This document shows, in pieces, positions 7,952 to 19,662 of a stretch of DNA of 64,000 bases. Origin of the DNA: an uncultured Parasphingopyxis sp. GTDB taxonomy: Bacteria; Pseudomonadota; Alphaproteobacteria; Sphingomonadales; Sphingomonadaceae. The position numbers were made by a program, and so were the translations under genes. The first letter of the stretch is position 1, and each line of letters opens with the position of its first letter. The stretch lies in NCBI RefSeq assembly GCF_937129435.1, contig NZ_CAKZNF010000003.1, forward strand, positions 1 through 64,000, given 5' to 3'. The notes beneath the pieces are model-generated. The model made no database searches. It saw only the letters and a program-made list of their open reading frames with translations, and was not told the DNA's origin.

Positions 7952-8063
7952 CGTCATCCCGGCGCAAGCGCGAATCCCGCTTTTCTTCGTCGGTCTTCGG
8001 AGCCGGCGCGCCCTGGCGGCCGTGAACATGACATCGGAAATCCCGCTCACGCGGAAACGATGA
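7952..8063. repeat. Degenerate family E repeat (TCATCCCGGCGCAAGCG type)
   Basis: Begins GTCATCCCGGCGCAAGCGCG and carries decayed matches on the right (AATCCCGCTCACGCGG). It belongs with the better-preserved copy at 31301-31390. It lies in the 160 bp between the acyl-CoA dehydrogenase and the GntR gene. Confidence 0.6.
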
Positions 8064-8095
8064 TCGTCATTTTGATTGTTCGGCGAACGGAAGGC

Positions 8096-8443
8096 TTATG
8101 CCAGTTCTTTTCCCAGCAATTCCGCCGCATCGAGGCCGAGGCGGTCGATCCGGCGCTGGATGCGCGGCCATTCCTCGTTGAGGAAGCTGTCGCGCTCGCG
8201 CGTGCGAAGCTTGTCGGCGGCGCCGTTGGCAACGAACATGCCGACGCCGCGGCGGACATTGACGATCCCGTCGTCCTGAAAGGTCTGATAGGCCTTGGCC
8301 ACCGTTAGCGGGTTCGCGCCTTCATCGGCAGCCAGTTGCCGCACAGAGGGCAGCGGATCGCCGTCGCCATAGATGCCATCAAGGATCGCCGCGCCGATCT
8401 TGTCGCGCAGCTTGAGGTATACCGGTTTTTCGCTCTTCGCCAT
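8096..8443 (-). CDS. YtrA-subfamily GntR transcriptional regulator
   Basis: 115 residues from ATG 8443 (an upstream in-frame ATG at 8479 lies in AT-richer promoter-like DNA). N-terminal winged helix-turn-helix: PVYLKLRDKIGAAIL, DPLPSVRQLAADEGANPLTVAKAYQTFQDDG, then the wing VNVRRGVGMFV. The tail of about 45 residues is a short helical dimerisation element, as in the YtrA group, which lacks a large ligand domain. These regulators usually control neighbouring ABC transporter genes; none is next to it, so the target is unclear. A TAGTGTAGTA sequence just upstream of the start could be a -10 box or operator. Confidence 0.8.
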   Translation of the reverse strand: MAKSEKPVYLKLRDKIGAAILDGIYGDGDPLPSVRQLAADEGANPLTVAKAYQTFQDDGIVNVRRGVGMFVANGAADKLRTRERDSFLNEEWPRIQRRIDRLGLDAAELLGKELA

Positions 8444-8490
8444 CGCGCCATAGTGTAGTAAGACAGTGGGGCGCGTCAAGGGGAAAATAA

Positions 8491-8610
8491 CCCCTCCTTT
8501 TCAAAGGAGGGGAAAGGGGTGGTTGACGGAGAAGCCGGCTCGATGCCGGCTTTCGGAGTTTTTGGGTTCGGACTCCACCACCCCAAACCCCTCCTCTGAA
8601 GAGGAGGGGC
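8491..8610. repeat. Family C palindromic repeat (CCCCTCC...GGAGGGG)
   Basis: 120 bp. Left hairpin CCCCTCCTTT-tc-AAAGGAGGGG followed by GGGGTGG; right half CCACCCC then CCCCTCCTC-tgaa-GAGGAGGGG. It ends exactly at the base before the nitroreductase stop codon, so it may act on the 3' end of that mRNA. Related to 24014 and 27502. Confidence 0.85.
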
Positions 8611-9192
8611 TTACGTGCCCCGCCACTCGCTCACCACATCGTCATATTCCGGCCGCGGCCTCTCCTGAAGCTCCACCCCGGGCGAACCCAGATAGATGAA
8701 CCCGGCGATCCGCTCGGGCGCCTCGCCGAAATGATCGCGCACCGCGTCGCTATAGGCGGCCCAGCCCGTGATCCAGCCGCCGACATAGCCATGGGCATGG
8801 GCGGCGGCGAGCAGGTTGAAGCAGGCGGCACCCGCCGAAAGCTCCTGTTCCCATTCGGGAATCTTGGCGCTTTCCTGCGGGCTGTACAGCACGACGACGA
8901 GGCACGGGGCCTGGTGCGCGAACTGCTCGATGGCGCTGACATCGTCGGCATCGGGCCGCCCCCGGTCGATGCGAAATGCATCCTGCAGAATTTCGTTGAA
9001 CCGGTCGCGCCTGTCCGCGCCCACGGTAACGAAGCGCCACGGCGCCAGCTTGCCGTGATCGGGCGTGCGGCTCGCGATCATCAGGATATCGCGCAATTCG
9101 GCGTCGGAGGGGCCGGGTGCGACCATTTCGCGCGGCCGGGCGGACCGGCGGGTGGAGAGGAGCGAGAGCGGGGTGGAGCGGTCGTTGAACAT
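8611..9192 (-). CDS. Nitroreductase-family FMN oxidoreductase (YdjA/RutE-like)
   Basis: 193 residues. FMN-binding features of the short nitroreductase group: N-terminal RRSARP with basic residues contacting FMN phosphate, SRTPDHGKLAPWRFV, and GWITGWAAYSDAVRDHFG near the C-terminus, with GFIYLGSPG at the end of the core. Length and the TPDHGKLAPWRF segment fit YdjA-type enzymes. Predicted cytosolic NAD(P)H-dependent flavoprotein reducing nitro groups or quinones. Divergent from the POT transporter gene; no shared operator seen. Confidence 0.8.
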   Translation of the reverse strand: MFNDRSTPLSLLSTRRSARPREMVAPGPSDAELRDILMIASRTPDHGKLAPWRFVTVGADRRDRFNEILQDAFRIDRGRPDADDVSAIEQFAHQAPCLVVVLYSPQESAKIPEWEQELSAGAACFNLLAAAHAHGYVGGWITGWAAYSDAVRDHFGEAPERIAGFIYLGSPGVELQERPRPEYDDVVSEWRGT

Positions 9193-9316
9193 GGGCTCGC
9201 ACTTAGGGATTCGACCCGCAAACCGCCAGTGCCCTTTCTTTCCGCAAATTCGGCGCTAGTCTGCGCCGCCATTGGGCCGCCACGCGCGGTGGGGAGATAT
9301 GTGAGAGGGTTGTAGA

Positions 9317-10960
9317 GTGACCGAACTAAAAGCAATGTCGATGTGGAACGAGGGCGACTGGATTGTCGCGATCGCGAGCGCCGTGCTCCTCGTATTCCTC
9401 GCCGTGGGCGCCTGGGCCGTAACGCGGCCGCGCCCCGAAGTGGGCGGCCATCCCAAGGGCCTCTATATCCTGTTCTTCGCCGAGATGTGGGAGCGCTTTT
9501 CCTATTACGGCATGCGCGCCCTGCTCATTTTCTACCTGACGCAGCACTGGCTCTTCAACGACAGCGCGTCGAACATCGTCTACGGCGCCTATGTCAGCCT
9601 CGTTTACATCACCCCGGTTCTCGGCGGCTGGCTCGCGGACCGTTATCTCGGCCAGCGCAAGGCCGTGCTGTTCGGCGCGATCCTGCTGACTATCGGCCAT
9701 TTCTGCATGGCGTTCGAAGGGACAGGCGGGCAGAACGATCCGACGATCAATATCTTCTGGATGGCGCTCGCCTTCATCATCGTCGGCTCGGGCTTCCTGA
9801 AGGCGAATATCTCGGTGATCGTCGGGCAGCTCTACCCGCGCACCGATGTGCGTCGCGACGGCGCCTATACGATCTTCTACATGGGCATCAATGTCGGCGC
9901 CGCGGTCGGCACGATCATCGCCGGCTATCTCGGCCAGACGCTGGGATGGGCCTATGGCTTCGGCGCCGCGGGCATCGGCATGCTGCTCGGCCTCGTCGTG
10001 TTCATCCTCGGCAAGCCGCTACTGCTCGGTCGTGGCGAGCCGCCCAAGCCGCTCGCCAAAAGCACCGAAATGACGATGTACGGCGTCGGCATCGTTGGCG
10101 TCGTCGTGATGTGGCTGCTCATCCAGTATCAGTCGGTCGTTGGCGGGCTGATGCTCATTTCGGGTGTCGCGCTGCTCGGCTATGTGCTGTTCGAGGCGTT
10201 CAAGCTTGAAAAGGAACCGCGCGAGCGGATGTTCGCGATCCTGTTCCTGATCGCCTTGCAGCCGCTGTTCTGGGGCCTGTTCGAACAGGCGGGCGGGTCG
10301 CTCAACCTGTTCACCGATCGCTATATCGACCGGCAGGGCGTTCCCGCCTCGCTGTTCCAGTCGATCAACCCGATCTACATCATCCTGCTGGCGCCGGTGT
10401 TCGCATCGCTGTGGACATGGCTCGGCAAGCGCGGTCTCGAGCCCTCGACACCGGCGAAGTTCGGACTCGGGCTTGTGCAGCTGGGCTTCGGCTTTCTGGT
10501 GTTGGTCTGGGGCGCGGCGACCGTGCCTGCTGATGTCGCCGTACCCGTGATCTTCCTCTTCGGCATTTATCTGTTCCACACGACCGGCGAACTTTGCCTG
10601 TCGCCGGTGGGGCTCTCCGCGATGAACCGGCTGTCGCCGACGCATCTGGCCAGCCTGGTCATGGGCGCGTGGTTCTTTGCCACGGCGGGCGGCAACTATG
10701 TCGCCGGCATGATCGGCGCGGCGACCGGCGGCGAGGACGGTGAAATGACGCGTGAGGCAACACTCTCGATCTACCAGACGATCGGGTTGGTCGCGATGGC
10801 CATCGGCGTCGGCGTCATCCTGATCTCGGGTCTCGTCAAGAAGCTGATGCATCTCGATACATTGAAGGACGACGATCCTGGCGACGATATGCTGGGCCAG
10901 TCCACCCTTGCCGAGCCGCAGGGCGCAGGCGTCGATACCTCGGGCGAGGTGCGCAACTGA
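9317..10960 (+). CDS. POT-family proton-coupled di/tripeptide transporter
   Basis: 547 residues, GTG start with GAGGG upstream (ATG 9335 is a possible alternative). About 14 hydrophobic segments. Signature motifs: EMWERFSYYGMRALL in the first helix (the E-x-x-E-R-F-x-Y-Y proton/peptide motif), LGGWLADRYLG in the first loop, and FYMGINVGA (the F-Y-x-x-I-N-x-G motif). Takes up small peptides with protons across the inner membrane. First gene of a tight run: two amidohydrolases and an NnrU-like protein follow with overlapping or near-overlapping ends, so imported peptides or peptide derivatives are the probable substrates of that operon. Confidence 0.9.
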   Translation: MTELKAMSMWNEGDWIVAIASAVLLVFLAVGAWAVTRPRPEVGGHPKGLYILFFAEMWERFSYYGMRALLIFYLTQHWLFNDSASNIVYGAYVSLVYITPVLGGWLADRYLGQRKAVLFGAILLTIGHFCMAFEGTGGQNDPTINIFWMALAFIIVGSGFLKANISVIVGQLYPRTDVRRDGAYTIFYMGINVGAAVGTIIAGYLGQTLGWAYGFGAAGIGMLLGLVVFILGKPLLLGRGEPPKPLAKSTEMTMYGVGIVGVVVMWLLIQYQSVVGGLMLISGVALLGYVLFEAFKLEKEPRERMFAILFLIALQPLFWGLFEQAGGSLNLFTDRYIDRQGVPASLFQSINPIYIILLAPVFASLWTWLGKRGLEPSTPAKFGLGLVQLGFGFLVLVWGAATVPADVAVPVIFLFGIYLFHTTGELCLSPVGLSAMNRLSPTHLASLVMGAWFFATAGGNYVAGMIGAATGGEDGEMTREATLSIYQTIGLVAMAIGVGVILISGLVKKLMHLDTLKDDDPGDDMLGQSTLAEPQGAGVDTSGEVRN

Positions 10961-10974
10961 TGGGAGGCCGGGGC

Positions 10975-12393
10975 ATGAAGAAATGGGGACTGGCCGTGGC
11001 GGCATGCGCGGCGCTGCTCGGATGTGCGACGACGGGCGGGGATAGCGGATCGGCCTCCTCGTCCGGCAGCGCGGGCGACCGGGAATATTCGGCGCTGTTC
11101 GATCCCGACCCCTTCCCGTCGACCTACCGCCCCTATCCGGGCCGGCCGACCGTCATTCGCAACGCCACCATCTATGACGGCGAGGGCGGGCGGATCGAAA
11201 ACGGCCAGGTCTATTTCGCCGACGGGCGCATCCAGGCGATCGGCCCGACGGTCGATGCGCCTGCCGATGCGGACGTGGTCGATGGCACGGGGCTGTGGGT
11301 GACGCCGGGCGTCATCGATATCCACTCGCATCTCGGCAACTATCCGACGCCGTCGGTCGAGGCGCATTCGGACGGCAATGAGGCGACCGATCCCAACACC
11401 GCCGAGGTCTGGACCGAGCACAGCGTCTGGCCGCAGGACCCCGGTTTCTCCCGCGCGCTCGCCAATGGCGGCGTGACGACGCTCAACATCCTGCCCGGTT
11501 CGGCCAATTTGTTCGGCGGCCGTTCGGTCACGCTGCGCAACGTGCCCGGCCGCACGATGCAGGACATGAAGTTTCCCGGCGCGCCCTATGGCCTGAAAAT
11601 GGCGTGCGGCGAGAATCCCAAGCGCGTCTATGGCGGCCGCAACCGTTCGCCCGCGACGCGGATGGGCAATATGGCGGTCGCGCGCCAGGCGTGGATCGAT
11701 GCCCAGCGCTATCAGGAGCAGTGGGAGAATTACCGCGAGAATGGCGGCACGCGTCCGGCGCGCAACCTGCAGAACGAGACGCTGGTCGGCGTGATGAACG
11801 GCGACATCCTCGTCCATAACCACTGCTACCGCGCCGACGAGATGGCGAACATGATCGATATGAGCCACGAGTTCGGCTACGAGATCGCCAGCTTCCAGCA
11901 CGCGGTCGAGGCGTACAAGATCCCCGACCTGCTGCGCGAGGAAGGCATTTGCGCGGCGATGTGGGCGGACTGGTGGGGCTTCAAGATGGAAGCCTATGAC
12001 ACGGTGTTCGAGAATATCCCGATGGTCCACAATGCCGGGGCCTGCGCGATCGTCCATTCGGATGATGAAAACCAGATCCAGCGATTGAACCAGGAGGCGG
12101 CGAAGGCATTGGCCGACGGGCGAAGAGCCGGATTGCAGATCACCGACGAAGAGGCGTGGCAATGGCTGGCGATCAACCCGGCCCGCGCGCTCGGCATCGA
12201 TGCCGAGACGGGCAGCCTCGTCGCCGGCAAGCGGGCCGATCTGGTGCTGTGGAACGGCAACCCGCTCAGCGTCTATTCGCGGCCGCAAATGGTCTGGATC
12301 GATGGTGCGCTGATGTACGACATGAACGACCCGCGGCGCCGGCCGGTGTCCGACTTCGAGCTGGGACAGCCGGGAGAGGGGAGCGTACGATGA
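10975..12393 (+). CDS. Amidohydrolase lipoprotein (imidazolonepropionase-like, probable peptidase)
   Basis: 472 residues from ATG 10975, with GGGAGG eight bases upstream (preferred to ATG 10960). Lipoprotein signal MKKWGLAVAACAALLGC, lipidated Cys17. Amidohydrolase TIM-barrel metal ligands are visible: His117 and His119 in DIHSHLG after VTPGV, His in ILVHNHC and ASFQHAVEAYK, and Asp in VHSDDE. The composite C-terminal beta segment (GSLVAGKRADLVLWNG) is typical. Family members include Xaa-Arg and Xaa-Pro dipeptidases of Caulobacter relatives, which fits the peptide transporter upstream. It overlaps the next amidohydrolase by 4 bp (ATGA). Confidence 0.8.
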   Translation: MKKWGLAVAACAALLGCATTGGDSGSASSSGSAGDREYSALFDPDPFPSTYRPYPGRPTVIRNATIYDGEGGRIENGQVYFADGRIQAIGPTVDAPADADVVDGTGLWVTPGVIDIHSHLGNYPTPSVEAHSDGNEATDPNTAEVWTEHSVWPQDPGFSRALANGGVTTLNILPGSANLFGGRSVTLRNVPGRTMQDMKFPGAPYGLKMACGENPKRVYGGRNRSPATRMGNMAVARQAWIDAQRYQEQWENYRENGGTRPARNLQNETLVGVMNGDILVHNHCYRADEMANMIDMSHEFGYEIASFQHAVEAYKIPDLLREEGICAAMWADWWGFKMEAYDTVFENIPMVHNAGACAIVHSDDENQIQRLNQEAAKALADGRRAGLQITDEEAWQWLAINPARALGIDAETGSLVAGKRADLVLWNGNPLSVYSRPQMVWIDGALMYDMNDPRRRPVSDFELGQPGEGSVR

Positions 12394-13802
12394 GCAGGTC
12401 AGCAATGATGCCGTTTGCCCTGAGCTTGTCGAAGGGCTGCACTTTTCTTTTGTCGTTGCCGAAGAAGGGCAGGGCTTCGACAAGCTCAGCCCAAACGGCT
12501 TTTGGTGCGCTGCTCTCGCTTGTGGCCGTTGCCATCGCCGCGCCGGTTACGGCGCAGACCGTCGCCATCACCGGCGGCACCGTCGTCATCGGTGACGGCT
12601 CCGACCCCATTCCGAACGGCACTGTCGTCATGCGGAACGGCCGCGTCGTCTCCGCCGGTGCGGGGACGACGGTTCCTGCCGGAGCGGAGACCATCGACGC
12701 CACCGGCCGCTGGGTCACGCCCGGCATCGTCGGCGGCTTCACGCGGCTCGGGCTGGTGGAAGTCAGCGCCGTTTCCGGGACCAACGACACCTCGGCCGGT
12801 GAATCGCCGTTCAGCGCCGCGCTCGACGTGACGCCGGCGGTCAATCCGCTGAGTTCGGCGATTGCGACCAACCGGGCGGGCGGCGTCACGCGCGCCGTCG
12901 TTGCGCCCGACACCTCGGGCGATTCGCTGTTCGGCGGGCAGGGCGCGATCATCGATCTCGGCGCCGATATGGACGCCGTGATGCGGCCGCGCGCCTTCCA
13001 GTTCATCGAGCTCGGCGAAACCGGCGCAAGCCGTGCAGGCGGCAGCCGCGCGGCGAGCTACGCCATGCTTCGCAACGCGCTGCAGCAGGCGCAGCGTTAT
13101 GCGGCCAATCCGAACGGCTATGGCGGCGGATCGACCGACGACCTGCTCAACCGTCTCGACGCCGCCGCGCTCGTGCCGGTGGTGCAGGGACGCACGCCGC
13201 TCTTCGTCCATGTCGAACAGGCGCGCGATATCCTGAATGCGATTCAACTGCGTGACGAATTCCCGCGCCTGCGTCTCGTGCTCGTCGGCGTCAGCGAAGG
13301 CTGGACCGTGGCGAGCCAGATCGCGCAATCCGGCGTTCCCGTGATCGCCTCGGCGCTGAACGATCTTCCCGCGCAGTTCGAACGGCTGGCCTCGACGCAA
13401 TCGAATATCGGACGCATGCGGGCGGCGGGCGTCGATGTCGCCATCGGCATGATCGACGACAACGACACGCATCTCGTGCGCTATTCGACGCAATATGCCG
13501 GCAATCTCGTCGCGTTGCAGCGCATTCCCGGCGCCTCCGGCGTCAGCTGGGGCGAGGCGTTCGCGCTGATCAGTTCGCGCCCGGCGGAGATCATGGGGCT
13601 GGGCGACGAGATCGGCTCGCTGCGTGCCGGCCGCCGCGCCGATGTCGTGATCTGGGACGGCGATCCGCTCGAGCTCACATCGAATGTCGATGCCATGTAC
13701 ATCGACGGCGTCGAACAACCGCTGGTGACGCGTCAGTCGCGGCTGCGCGACCGCTATCTGCGGACCGACGAGAGCGATCTGCCCCAGGCGTATGAGTGGT
13801 AG
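12390..13802 (+). CDS. Amidohydrolase paralogue lacking the metal-binding HxH (probable pseudoenzyme)
   Basis: 470 residues starting in the ATGA overlap with the upstream amidohydrolase. Residues 8-36 (PFALSLSKG ... TSSAQTAFG) are encoded by a palindromic repeat inserted before the hydrophobic part of the signal peptide (LLSLVAVAIAAPVTA, cleavage before QTVAITGG). The fold signatures remain (VTPGIV at 109-114, GSLRAGRRADVVIWDGDP near the end), but where active enzymes have H-x-H this protein has GGFTRLG (Phe117, Arg119), and the later His and Asp positions are also altered, although one His persists in FVHVEQARD. I infer a non-catalytic partner of the preceding amidohydrolase. Periplasmic if the modified signal still works. 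Confidence 0.75.
   Translation: MSRSAMMPFALSLSKGCTFLLSLPKKGRASTSSAQTAFGALLSLVAVAIAAPVTAQTVAITGGTVVIGDGSDPIPNGTVVMRNGRVVSAGAGTTVPAGAETIDATGRWVTPGIVGGFTRLGLVEVSAVSGTNDTSAGESPFSAALDVTPAVNPLSSAIATNRAGGVTRAVVAPDTSGDSLFGGQGAIIDLGADMDAVMRPRAFQFIELGETGASRAGGSRAASYAMLRNALQQAQRYAANPNGYGGGSTDDLLNRLDAAALVPVVQGRTPLFVHVEQARDILNAIQLRDEFPRLRLVLVGVSEGWTVASQIAQSGVPVIASALNDLPAQFERLASTQSNIGRMRAAGVDVAIGMIDDNDTHLVRYSTQYAGNLVALQRIPGASGVSWGEAFALISSRPAEIMGLGDEIGSLRAGRRADVVIWDGDPLELTSNVDAMYIDGVEQPLVTRQSRLRDRYLRTDESDLPQAYEW
12411..12498. repeat. Family F palindromic repeat inside a coding region (TGAGCTTGTCGAAGGGC)
   Basis: 88 bp with near-perfect inverted arms of about 28 bp: left CCGTTTGCCCTGAGCTTGTC, right ending GACAAGCTCAGCCCAAACGG. 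It sits at codons 8-36 of the second amidohydrolase gene and keeps the frame open. This element type, translated as PFALSLSKG, is widespread in sphingomonads. Confidence 0.9.
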
Positions 13803-14498
13803 CGAGGCGATGGGCTCGCTGACCAGCCTTGTCCTTGCGACGATCGCCTTTGTCGGCAGCCATTTCCTGCTCTCGCATCCGCTCCGCGCGTCGCTGGTGA
13901 AGCGGATGGGCGAAGGCGGTTTCCTCGCCGTCTATTCGATCGTCGCGCTGTTCACTTTTGGCTGGATGGTCTGGGCGGGCGTGGCGATGGAGCCGATGGC
14001 GCCGCGCTGGGTCGCGCCGCTCTGGTTCTACGAATGGGCGGCGCCCGCCTTGATGCTGCTCGCCTCGATCCTGCTGGTCGGTGCCAATATCCGCAATCCG
14101 GCCTTTCCGAACCCGACCGGCGCCTCGACCGCGATCCGCCCGGCGACGGGCGTCTTCGCCGTGACGCGCCATCCGATGAACTGGGCCTTCATGATCTGGG
14201 CGATCACGCATTTCATCCTGTCGGGCACGCCGCTCAACATCGTGCTGACGATCGGGCTGTTCGTACTGACCTTTTTCGGCTCGCTGCTGCAGGACAGGAA
14301 GAAGGAAGGGCTGATGGGCGATGCGTGGCAGGGCTGGGAGGCGCGGACGAGCTTCATACCCTTCCGCGCCGTGCTCGACGGCCGCATCCCGGTCGGTGCG
14401 ATCTGGCCTGGCTGGATCTCGCTCCTTGGTGGGATCGGCCTATGGGCCGCCGCGAGCTGGGCGCATCACATCCCGGTCGGCCTGTTCGCCTGGATGAT

Positions 14499-14502
<4 letters not shown>
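13792..14502 (+). CDS. NnrU-like integral membrane protein
   Basis: 236 residues, starting 11 bp before the end of the preceding gene. Six or more hydrophobic segments; NnrU-type markers are GSHFLLSHP in the first helix and [18 protein letters not shown] in the middle (the His-Pro motif shared with NnrU and isoprenylcysteine-methyltransferase-like membrane proteins), then [12 protein letters not shown]. NnrU was named for nitric-oxide metabolism, but many members have no such context, and none is present here. Its stop overlaps the stop of the convergent aldo/keto reductase in a shared CTAG. Confidence 0.8.
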
Positions 14503-16912
<2,410 letters not shown>

Positions 16913-16995
16913 TGTTCCATCGGCCGAAATCCTTCACAAGCGATAGGCGGCGAGGCTAGAGGGACTGCAACCCAAAGAACAAGAGGCATGGGCCA

Positions 16996-18333
16996 GTGAG
17001 CCGCAAATATTTCGGAACCGACGGCATTCGCGGGCGGACCAACAAAAGCCCGATGACGGCCGAGATCGCGATGAAGGTCGGCCAGGCCGCCGGCGCGCAT
17101 TTCCTTCGCGGCGGGCACAAGCACCGCGTCGTGATCGGCAAGGACACGCGCCTGTCGGGCTATATGATGGAATCGGCGCTGGTCGCGGGCTTTACCAGCG
17201 TCGGCATGGATGTCGTGATGACGGGGCCGATGCCGACGCCGGGAATCGGGATGCTGGTGACCTCGATGCGTGCCGATCTCGGCGTGATGATCTCGGCGAG
17301 CCACAACCCCTATGTCGACAATGGCATCAAGCTGTTCGGGCCCGACGGGTTCAAGCTCTCCGACGAGGACGAACTGGCGATAGAGAAGCTGCTCGATACG
17401 CCGCCCCAGCTGGCGGACTCGGAGCATATCGGCCGCGCCCGCCGGGTCGACGATGCGCGCGGGCGATACATCCACCATGCCAAGATGACCTTTCCGGGCG
17501 ATCTCAGCCTCGACGGGCTCAAGATCGTCGTCGATTGCGCGCATGGCGCCGCCTATGACGTCGCGCCGTCGGTGCTGTGGGAACTGGGCGCGGACGTCGT
17601 TGCGATCGGCGTCCAGCCCAACGGCACCAACGTCAATGACGGCTGCGGCTCCACCGCGCCGCAACTGATGTGCGACACGGTCGTCGCCGAGGGCGCCGAT
17701 ATCGGCATCGCGCTCGACGGCGATGCCGACCGGCTGATCGTTGCCGATGAAAAGGGCCGGGTGATCGACGGCGACCAGCTGATGGCGCTGATCGGCTCGA
17801 CGCTTGCGGAGCGTGGCGAGCTCAAGGGCGGTGCCGTGGTGGCGACGGTGATGTCCAATCTCGGCCTGGAAAAATTCCTCGGCGGCAAGGGCATCGATCT
17901 GAAACGTACCAAGGTCGGCGACCGTTATGTGTTGGAGGCGATGCGGGAGAGCGGCTGCAATGTCGGCGGCGAGCAGTCTGGCCATTTGATCCTCACGGAT
18001 CATGCCACGACCGGCGATGGTATCGTCGCTGGGTTGCAGGTGCTCGCGGCGCTGGTGAGCGGTGACAAGCCGGCAAGCGAGTTGCTCGACCTGTTCGATG
18101 CCTATCCGCAGCAGTTGAAGAACGTCCGCTACGGCGAGACCGATCCGCTCGAACACCCGCGCGTCCAGGGCGCGATCGCGGCGGCCGAGGCGAAGCTCGC
18201 CGATACGGGCCGCCTGCTGATCCGCAAATCGGGCACCGAACCGCTGATCCGTGTGATGGCCGAAGGGCTCGACGACAGCCTGGTCGGCAAGGTCGTCGAT
18301 GAGATCGTCGAGGTGATCGAGGACGTTCTCTGA
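16996..18333 (+). CDS. glmM: Phosphoglucosamine mutase
   Basis: 445 residues with a GTG start, the normal GlmM length. Converts glucosamine-6-phosphate to glucosamine-1-phosphate for UDP-GlcNAc, peptidoglycan and LPS. Seen: [11 protein letters not shown] at the N-terminus, active-site Ser102 in [13 protein letters not shown] (the same number as in E. coli), the Mg2+ loop DGDADR, sugar-binding GGEQSGH, and the phosphate-binding C-terminal loop [12 protein letters not shown]. All catalytic motifs intact. Its TGA overlaps the ATG of the small DUF1272 gene. Confidence 0.97.
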   Translation: MSRKYFGTDGIRGRTNKSPMTAEIAMKVGQAAGAHFLRGGHKHRVVIGKDTRLSGYMMESALVAGFTSVGMDVVMTGPMPTPGIGMLVTSMRADLGVMISASHNPYVDNGIKLFGPDGFKLSDEDELAIEKLLDTPPQLADSEHIGRARRVDDARGRYIHHAKMTFPGDLSLDGLKIVVDCAHGAAYDVAPSVLWELGADVVAIGVQPNGTNVNDGCGSTAPQLMCDTVVAEGADIGIALDGDADRLIVADEKGRVIDGDQLMALIGSTLAERGELKGGAVVATVMSNLGLEKFLGGKGIDLKRTKVGDRYVLEAMRESGCNVGGEQSGHLILTDHATTGDGIVAGLQVLAALVSGDKPASELLDLFDAYPQQLKNVRYGETDPLEHPRVQGAIAAAEAKLADTGRLLIRKSGTEPLIRVMAEGLDDSLVGKVVDEIVEVIEDVL

Positions 18334-18566
18334 TGCTGGAAATGCGCCCCGATTGCGAACGCTGCGGCACCGACCTGCCGGCCGATAGGGCGGGCGCTCA
18401 TATCTGCTCGTTCGAATGCACCTTCTGCCTCGATTGCAGCAAGGGGCCGCTCGCGGGAAGCTGCCCCAATTGTTCGGGCGAACTCAGGCCGCGCCCGGTG
18501 CGCGCGACGGCGCTGCTCGCGCGGTTCCCTGGCTCGACCGAGCGGAAGTACAAGGCGAATGCTTGA
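18333..18566 (+). CDS. DUF1272 small zinc-ribbon-like protein
   Basis: 77 residues, start overlapping the glmM stop (TGATG). Eight Cys arranged as pairs: [40 protein letters not shown]. This spacing is the DUF1272 pattern and implies one or two bound zinc ions. Function unknown; it is often annotated as a stand-alone metal-binding protein. Translational coupling to glmM is evident from the overlap. Confidence 0.85.
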   Translation: MLEMRPDCERCGTDLPADRAGAHICSFECTFCLDCSKGPLAGSCPNCSGELRPRPVRATALLARFPGSTERKYKANA

Positions 18567-18580
18567 GTGGGAGTGCCAGG

Positions 18581-18711
18581 TCCTCCGCGGAACGGGGAGG
18601 GGGACCATGCAAAGCATGGTGGAGGGGCACTATCCCGTAGCATTTCGCTTCTGGCGGGTGCCCCTCCACCCCCGGCTTCGCCGGCGGTCTCCCTCCCCGT
18701 TCCGGGGAGGA
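18581..18711. repeat. Family B palindromic repeat
   Basis: 131 bp. Left hairpin ACCATGC-aaa-GCATGGT, right hairpin CCGGC-ttc-GCCGG, flanked by GGGGAGG-type arms. The terminal CGGGGAGGA lies five bases before the thiD ATG and is its Shine-Dalgarno. Confidence 0.9.
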
Positions 18712-18716
18712 TCGAA

Positions 18717-19523
18717 ATGACCGCAAAGCCCCCCCGCATCCTCAGCATCGCGGGATCGGATTCGGGCGGCGGCGCGGGCATCCAGGCCGACCTGAAGACG
18801 ATCCAGCTGCTCGGCGGCCATGGCATGACCGCGATCACCGCGATCACCGCGCAGAATACGCTCGGCGTCCAGCGCGTCGATCCGGTCGCGGTCGATATGG
18901 TGATCGCGCAGATCGATTCGGTGGCCGAGGATATCGGCATCGACGCTGTAAAAGTCGGCATGCTGGGATCGGCCGAAATGGTGAAGGCGCTGGCCGGGCG
19001 GCTGGCGTCCGTCGACGCGCCGATCGTCTTCGACCCGGTCATGGTCTCGACGAGCGGATCGATCCTCGCCGACGAGGCCACGATTGCCGCCTTCCACGCG
19101 CTGATGGCCGTCTCGACCGTGGTCACGCCGAACGTGCCAGAGCTGGCGCGGCTGACCTGGTCCGATCCGCAATCGGCCTATGAGATGGAACGCGAGGCGC
19201 GGCGATTGGCGCGCGATACGGGGACGGCGGTGCTCGCCAAGGGTGGGCATCTCGACGATGACGGCCCGGTGATCGATTTGCTGGCACAGCCCGAAGGCAA
19301 GGTGCAGCGCTGGAAGGCGAAGCGGATTGCCACCGATCAGACGCACGGCACCGGCTGCACGCTCTCCAGCGCGCTCGCCACGGGCCTCGGCCACGGCCTC
19401 GACCTGCCGCAGGCGATCCTCCAGGCGCGCGGCTTCGTCCGCGCCGCGCTGAAAGCCGCGCCGGGGCTGGGGCAGGGCAATGGGCCGTTGGGATTCGCCG
19501 GGATCGGGGAGTTCTGGCCGTGA
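18717..19523 (+). CDS. thiD: Hydroxymethylpyrimidine (phosphate) kinase
   Basis: 268 residues from ATG 18717, which follows a GGGGAGGA contributed by the repeat. Ribokinase-type fold: [21 protein letters not shown] at the N-terminus (substrate loop), [12 protein letters not shown], a [12 protein letters not shown] segment, TPNVPE, and the anion hole/catalytic base [11 protein letters not shown] near residues 218-228 (Cys and Thr as usual). Phosphorylates HMP and HMP-P for thiamine biosynthesis in the cytosol. No TPP riboswitch precedes it, as expected with the repeat directly upstream. Confidence 0.93.
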   Translation: MTAKPPRILSIAGSDSGGGAGIQADLKTIQLLGGHGMTAITAITAQNTLGVQRVDPVAVDMVIAQIDSVAEDIGIDAVKVGMLGSAEMVKALAGRLASVDAPIVFDPVMVSTSGSILADEATIAAFHALMAVSTVVTPNVPELARLTWSDPQSAYEMEREARRLARDTGTAVLAKGGHLDDDGPVIDLLAQPEGKVQRWKAKRIATDQTHGTGCTLSSALATGLGHGLDLPQAILQARGFVRAALKAAPGLGQGNGPLGFAGIGEFWP

Positions 19524-19544
19524 ATAGCGGAGAAAGGCCCGAAT

Positions 19545-19636
19545 CGTCATTGCGAGCGCAGCGAAGCAATCCAGAGCCACAAGCGCTGTTGCATGCCGCT
19601 CTGGATTGCTTCGTCGCTTCGCTCCTCGCAATGACG
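19545..19636. repeat. Family A palindromic repeat (variant copy)
   Basis: 92 bp between thiD and rnhB, bounded by CGTCATTGCGAG and its inverse. Here both arms are of the short type (GCGCAGCGAAGCAATCC and GGATTGCTTCGTCGCTTCGC), unlike the asymmetric standard copies. Confidence 0.88.
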
Positions 19637-19662
19637 CTGTGCGGCGTTGCGGAGAATAATCG

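Noticed and set aside
6170..8308. A 712-codon open frame on the plus strand
   Set aside because: It is antisense to gph, the acyl-CoA dehydrogenase and the GntR gene, is Arg/His/Ala rich and has no domain. High GC produces such open shadows.
10771..12483. A 570-codon minus-strand open frame
   Set aside because: Antisense to the end of the POT gene and the first amidohydrolase; no family features.
18567..18716. TPP riboswitch before thiD
   Set aside because: The whole upstream stretch is a family B repeat; no THI-box sequences.
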